Assembly (NCBI GenBank): GCA_963709425.1
Contig: CAVPWG010000001.1
Span: 372,001 to 436,000, forward strand
Length of the DNA: 64,000 nucleotides
DNA from: JAICJC01 sp963709425
GTDB lineage: Bacteria > Actinomycetota > Thermoleophilia > Gaiellales > JAICJC01
Reading direction: 5' to 3'
Part shown: one piece after another, positions 60,329 through 64,000 of the stretch
Position numbering within the stretch: position 1 is the first letter of the stretch
Layout: each line of letters opens with the position of its first letter
The notes under the pieces: model-generated
Told to the model about the DNA's origin: nothing
The model's database searches: none
The model's input: only the letters and a program-made list of their open reading frames with translations
Made by a program: the position numbers and the translations under genes

Positions 60329-62107
60329 CTACGCCAGCGCCGTCGGGGTGTGGACCACCTTCCGAACGGTGCCGTTGCCGCCGTACATGTGCACGCCGCA
60401 CGGCAGGCACGGGTCGAACGACCGCACCGCGCGCATGATGTCGATCCCCTTGAAGTTCTCGGGGCCGTTCTCCTCGAAGATCGGCGTGTTCTGCACCGCG
60501 TCCTCGTACGGCCCGGGCGTCCCGTTGGTGTCGCGCGGGCTGGCGTTCCAGGGGGTCGGCGGATAGGGCTGGTAGTTGGCGATCTTGCCCTCACGGATGA
60601 CCATGTGGTGCGAGAGCACGCCCCGTGCAGCCTCGTGGAACCCGCAGCTCACGGCGCTCTCGGGCACGGTGAACTTGTTCCAGCTCTTGGTCCGCCCGGC
60701 GCGCACCTCCGTCAGCGCCCGCTCGAGGCAGTGCAGGGCGACGAGCGCGGCGTACGCCTGGTGGTAGGTCCGCGCCCGGTCGCGCTCGATGGCGTTCGAC
60801 TTCTCCGGCACATGCCACTCGAGCTCCATCTCGGGCATGTTCGGCGAGCGCGGGAGCACCATCTGGAGCGAGTGGCCCGTCGCCTTCACGTAGCCGAAGT
60901 CGACGAGGCCGGCCTTCGCCGTGCACCACTGGCGGGCAAAGGGGCCACCGCCGGTGTCGCAGCACACGTGCGTGTCGGTCCGCTTGTCGTAGATGCGGGG
61001 CGACACGACCCACGTGTACTTGTCGGTGAAGTCGCGCTTCTGCGGCTTGGGCAGGGTCACCTTGTTCCATGGGTGGTTCTTGTCGACCGGGTTCCCGAGC
61101 GGATCGCGGTCGACAAGCGTCGGCTCGTTCTCCCACGAGTCGAAGTACGACGACCCGAGCAGGATCCGGATCATCAGGTTGATCTCGACCAGATCCGTCG
61201 AGATCAGCTCTCCGTCGATCGCCACGCCCGGAGTGATGTACCGCTTGCGGCCCCACTCCGTCATGTTCCTGTAGTCGTAGTCGACGTAGTCCGGATCGTC
61301 GAACGAGCCCCAGTTCACCAGGTTCGTCGCCCGGTAGCCGACCATGTCGTAGCCGGGCAGCTCCTGGAGAAAGAAATCGTACAGGTCGTCATGCATCGGG
61401 ACGCTGCGCTTCACGTAGTCGAAGTAGCGCATCAGCCGCACGTAGTAGTCGGTGCAGGTCTGATGGGTGATGTCCGCGCTGCAGCCGCCCGGCATGATCG
61501 TGGACGGGTGGGTGTGGCGGCCGCCGAAGAGGCAGTACATCTCCCGCGTGTACCGCGCCACGTGGAGCGTCTCCAGGTAGAACTCGCCGGTGAACGGGTT
61601 GAGCGCCCGCATGATGTCGGCGATCGTGTTGTACCCGTGGATGTCCTTGTGCGGCGCGGAGGTCGTCTCGGCCGTCGCCAGGAGGGTCGGGTTGGTCTCC
61701 TTCACCATCTGCTCGCAGAAGTCGACGTTCGCCATGCAGTCGTTGAAGATCGCGTGGTCGAAGATGTAGTCGGCCGACTCGGCGAGGTTGAACGCCAGGT
61801 CACCCAGCGCAGGGGGCTTCACGCCGTACGCCATGTTCTGGTTCAGGCATGAGCACGTGGCGTGGTTGTCGCCACAGATGCCGCAGATCCGGCTCGTGAT
61901 GAAGTGCGCATCGCGGGGGTCGATGCCCTTCATGAAGATGTCGAACCCCCGGAAGATCATCGACGTGCTGTAGCACTTGAGGACGGTTCTGTTGGAGAAG
62001 TCGATCTCGGTGTGGATACCGAGGCTGCCGACGATCCGCGTGATGGGATCCCACGACATCTCCTTGACCATCACCTTCTGCTCGCGCGGCGTCTCAACCG
62101 TCGCCAT
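60329..62107 (-). CDS. hhyL: [NiFe] hydrogenase large subunit, group 1h (actinobacterial high-affinity type)
   Basis: 592 residues carrying the NiFe(CN)2CO site. The N-terminal ligand motif is RICGICGDNHATCS (CGIC at about 75-78). The C-terminal motif is DPCLPCGVH at about 565-573, followed by a 19-residue extension (MYGGNGTVRKVVHTPTALA) that the operon's protease should remove after His573. The CxxC spacing and L1/L2 wording fit group 1h/5 hydrogenases, which oxidise atmospheric H2 in air. The frame is intact, unlike the maturation genes. It starts four bases after hhyS. Confidence 0.95.
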   Translation of the reverse strand: MATVETPREQKVMVKEMSWDPITRIVGSLGIHTEIDFSNRTVLKCYSTSMIFRGFDIFMKGIDPRDAHFITSRICGICGDNHATCSCLNQNMAYGVKPPALGDLAFNLAESADYIFDHAIFNDCMANVDFCEQMVKETNPTLLATAETTSAPHKDIHGYNTIADIMRALNPFTGEFYLETLHVARYTREMYCLFGGRHTHPSTIMPGGCSADITHQTCTDYYVRLMRYFDYVKRSVPMHDDLYDFFLQELPGYDMVGYRATNLVNWGSFDDPDYVDYDYRNMTEWGRKRYITPGVAIDGELISTDLVEINLMIRILLGSSYFDSWENEPTLVDRDPLGNPVDKNHPWNKVTLPKPQKRDFTDKYTWVVSPRIYDKRTDTHVCCDTGGGPFARQWCTAKAGLVDFGYVKATGHSLQMVLPRSPNMPEMELEWHVPEKSNAIERDRARTYHQAYAALVALHCLERALTEVRAGRTKSWNKFTVPESAVSCGFHEAARGVLSHHMVIREGKIANYQPYPPTPWNASPRDTNGTPGPYEDAVQNTPIFEENGPENFKGIDIMRAVRSFDPCLPCGVHMYGGNGTVRKVVHTPTALA

Positions 62108-62110
62108 GTG

Positions 62111-63169
62111 TCACCACCTCTTCTGGTAACCGGTCGTGAGCGTCTTGCCCTTGCGGCGCCACTCCGGTTCCTTGTCGTACTTGTTTGCGATGTGGCGCTT
62201 GCGCATCGAGCGCACCATCGGCCCGTAGGCGATGCTTGCGAACTGCGATCCGCGCTTGCCCCACTTGTCGGGGTCCATGAACGGCATGAACTTGTCCGGG
62301 AACCCGGGCATCGTGCATGCCATGCAGATGCCGCCGACGTTCGGGCACCCGCCGATCCCGTTCACCCACCCGCGCACCGGCACGTTGCACTTCACGACCG
62401 GGCCCTTGCAGCCCAGCTTCACCATGCACCGGTGGTCGGAGCCGTACTCGGTCGCGTAGTCGCCTTCCTCCGCGAACCCGGCCCGGTTACAGCTCTCGCG
62501 GACAGTCCTGCCGAAGAGCCACTTGGGCCGCAGCGCCTCGTCGAGCTCCGGTGCGGGCGCGAGCCCTGCGAGGTGGAGCGCCAGGTAGAGGAGCACCTCG
62601 GTCATGTTGTCGGGCTGGGCAGGGCAGCCGGGAATGCAGACGATCGGGAGGCCGGCCTTCGACTTCCAGCTCCAACCGAGGTAGTCGGGGATGCCCATCG
62701 CCCCGGTCGGGTTGTTCTTCATCGCCGGGATGCCGCCGTAGGTCGCGCACGTGCCGACGGCGACGACGGCGGCCGCCTTGGGCGCCAGCCGGTCCATCCA
62801 CTCGTTCATCGTGATGGGCTGGCCGGTCTCGGGATTGACGGCGAACCCGGTCCAGTACCCGTCGCCGTTGATCTCCTCGTTGCCGAGCGAGCCCTCGATC
62901 ACGAGCACGAAGGGGTCGAGCTTGCCCTCCTCGGCATCGAACCACGCCTGGGCGTACTCCTGGCCGTTCATGTAGTCGATCACCTGGTTATGGATCACGA
63001 CCTTCGGCATGCCCGGGATCGCCTGCAGGATGATGTCCTCGAGGCTGGGGTTGGTGGCCGACGTCATGGCCACCGAGTCGCCTTCGCAGCTGAGGCCCGT
63101 CGTCATCCAGAGGACGTGTGCGGTGACCGCCTCGGTCTTCTTGTGCTCCGCGTACACCGTGCTCGCCAT
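62111..63169 (-). CDS. hhyS: [NiFe] hydrogenase small subunit, group 1h
   Basis: 352 residues with Fe-S clusters that pass electrons away from the NiFe site. The proximal-cluster motif is GLSCEGDS, that is Cys28-x-x-Asp31, rather than the CxxC of ordinary small subunits; a 3Cys-1Asp proximal cluster is the mark of the O2-insensitive actinobacterial type. Further ligands are in VGTCATYGG and CIPGCPAQP. Medial and distal cluster ligands lie in SDHRCMVKLGCKGPVVKCN and GGCPNVGGICMACTMPGFP. No Tat signal is present, so the enzyme should be cytoplasmic or on the inner membrane face. The frame is intact. Confidence 0.95.
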   Translation of the reverse strand: MASTVYAEHKKTEAVTAHVLWMTTGLSCEGDSVAMTSATNPSLEDIILQAIPGMPKVVIHNQVIDYMNGQEYAQAWFDAEEGKLDPFVLVIEGSLGNEEINGDGYWTGFAVNPETGQPITMNEWMDRLAPKAAAVVAVGTCATYGGIPAMKNNPTGAMGIPDYLGWSWKSKAGLPIVCIPGCPAQPDNMTEVLLYLALHLAGLAPAPELDEALRPKWLFGRTVRESCNRAGFAEEGDYATEYGSDHRCMVKLGCKGPVVKCNVPVRGWVNGIGGCPNVGGICMACTMPGFPDKFMPFMDPDKWGKRGSQFASIAYGPMVRSMRKRHIANKYDKEPEWRRKGKTLTTGYQKRW

Positions 63170-63187
63170 AGCGTCTCCTCTCTCGCC

Positions 63188-64000
63188 TCAACAGATCCGC
63201 GGCAGCGGGTCGCCCACCAGCTGATCCATCACTCGCCGTCCGCCAAAGCTCGTCTCCACCAGGACCATCGAGGGCGGCTCGGTCTTGACCTCACCGATCT
63301 CGACGGCGTCTTCGCAGCCGGGCACCGCTCGAAGCGCCGCCAGCGCCGCCTCCGCCGCCTCGGGAGCGACGAACGCGACCAGCTTGCCCTCGTTGGCCAC
63401 GTACATCGGGTCGATCCCGAGGATCTCCGCCGCTCCGGCGACCGCCGGCTTGACCGGGACGGCGCTCTCGCGGACCACCATCGCGACACCTGACGCACGG
63501 GCCAGCTCGTTCAGCACCGAGGCCACCCCGCCCCGGGTCGCATCGCGGATGCAGCGCTGCTCGGGGCCGGCCGCGTCAAGCAGCGCGTCGACCGCCGGCC
63601 ACAGGGAGCGGGTGTCGGACTCGATCGCCGCGTCGAGCTCGAACTCGTTCCGCGCGAGCATGATCGCCGTGCCGTGCTCGCCGATGCTCCCCGACAGGAT
63701 GATTCGGTCGCCGGGGCGAAGCGCTGACGGTGACAGCGCGGCGCGCGGGTCACGCCGGCCGATGCCCGCCGTGCACACGTACATCCCATCGGCGTGGCCG
63801 CGCTCGACCACCTTCGTATCCCCGGCGACGATCTCGACCTGGGCTGCGGCCGCGGCGGCGGCGATCGCGGCAACCTCGGCTCGCAGCACATCCGCCTCGA
63901 GCCCTTCCTCGAGCACGAGCGAGAGCGTGAGCGCAAGCGGTCTCGCTCCCGACACGGCCAGGTCATTCACGGTCCCGTTGACGGCGAGATCGCCGATGGA
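63188..64000 (-). CDS. hypE: Hydrogenase maturation dehydratase HypE, N-terminus outside the window
   Basis: Dehydrates the carbamoyl group received from HypF to a thiocyanate at its C-terminal Cys, the cyanide donor. The visible part starts within SIGDLAVNGTVNDLAVSGARP, the conserved ATP-site segment, so roughly the first 50-60 residues lie beyond base 64000. It has IVAGDTKVVERG and IRDATRGGVASVLNEL, and it ends with the diagnostic DPLPRIC. hypC and hypD are not in the window and are expected upstream. hhyS starts 19 bases after its stop. Confidence 0.94.
   Translation of the reverse strand, partial: SIGDLAVNGTVNDLAVSGARPLALTLSLVLEEGLEADVLRAEVAAIAAAAAAAQVEIVAGDTKVVERGHADGMYVCTAGIGRRDPRAALSPSALRPGDRIILSGSIGEHGTAIMLARNEFELDAAIESDTRSLWPAVDALLDAAGPEQRCIRDATRGGVASVLNELARASGVAMVVRESAVPVKPAVAGAAEILGIDPMYVANEGKLVAFVAPEAAEAALAALRAVPGCEDAVEIGEVKTEPPSMVLVETSFGGRRVMDQLVGDPLPRIC

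Noticed and set aside
1..64000. CRISPR arrays, insertion sequences, prophage genes
   Set aside because: No regularly spaced repeats, transposase, integrase or phage structural proteins were seen on either strand.

Overview
This is a GC-rich, gene-dense chromosomal segment of a bacterium, very probably an actinobacterium and plausibly class Thermoleophilia. The evidence is the gene order alaS-ruvX-mltG-aroE-(prepilin peptidase)-aroC-aroK and MBL hydrolase-hisS-aspS, many GTG starts, frequent 4-bp ATGA/GTGA gene overlaps, and an actinobacterial type of [NiFe] hydrogenase operon. The class is an inference from synteny and protein style; no marker phylogeny was possible.

Region 1 (1-16.7 kb) is mainly housekeeping on the minus strand: the shikimate genes aroK (cut by the window edge), aroC and aroE; a prepilin peptidase; mltG, ruvX and alaS; then a sulfur-transfer group (iscS and a NifU_N-MnmA fusion for tRNA 2-thiouridine) interrupted by a di-haem cytochrome c gene; then aspS, hisS and an MBL hydrolase. 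A glycine oxidase-like flavoprotein and a lone GroES-like protein lie on the plus strand.

Region 2 (16.9-24.1 kb) is a complete histidine-degradation locus on the minus strand, ftcD-hutH and hutU-SDR-hutI, with a PQQ-type sugar dehydrogenase on the plus strand between the two blocks. Region 3 (24.1-28.1 kb) has a 0.6-kb non-coding stretch that holds a well-formed class I cyclic-di-GMP riboswitch, followed by nested hairpins and then an old-yellow-enzyme/FAD reductase. A PilZ protein (a c-di-GMP effector family) lies 0.5 kb after that reductase. Region 4 (28.2-36.3 kb) holds two translationally coupled ABC exporters, an NlpC/P60 wall hydrolase, typA, an acetyltransferase, an HD-family protein and tRNA-Gln(CUG).

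Region 5 (36.4-50.3 kb) is more accessory in character: a LytM-like protein, a secreted membrane-anchored protein, a cNMP-domain/thioredoxin-reductase-like flavoprotein coupled to a UBP zinc finger, a short TetR regulator, DUF5996 and DUF1345 proteins, cytochrome bd oxidase (cydAB), a SulP permease, very small ORFs with good ribosome binding sites, a PAS histidine kinase and a GT39-type membrane protein.

Region 6 (50.4-64 kb) is one long minus-strand operon for a group 1h (actinobacterial, high-affinity) [NiFe] hydrogenase. In transcription order it reads hypE (cut by the window edge), hhyS, hhyL, NifU/Rieske-like protein, DUF5947, DUF6084, a 382-aa unknown, maturation protease, hypA, hypB, a double-SIS protein, hypF, a small unknown and a NicT nickel permease. 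The structural half is intact. The maturation half carries about fourteen single-base frame breaks with protein homology preserved on both sides. Similar breaks occur in the essential gene alaS and in three other genes, so sequence error is the likeliest cause. The operon encodes nickel import, nickel and cyanide-ligand insertion, the enzyme, and a candidate electron carrier. CydAB in the same window could be the oxygen-reducing end of such a chain.
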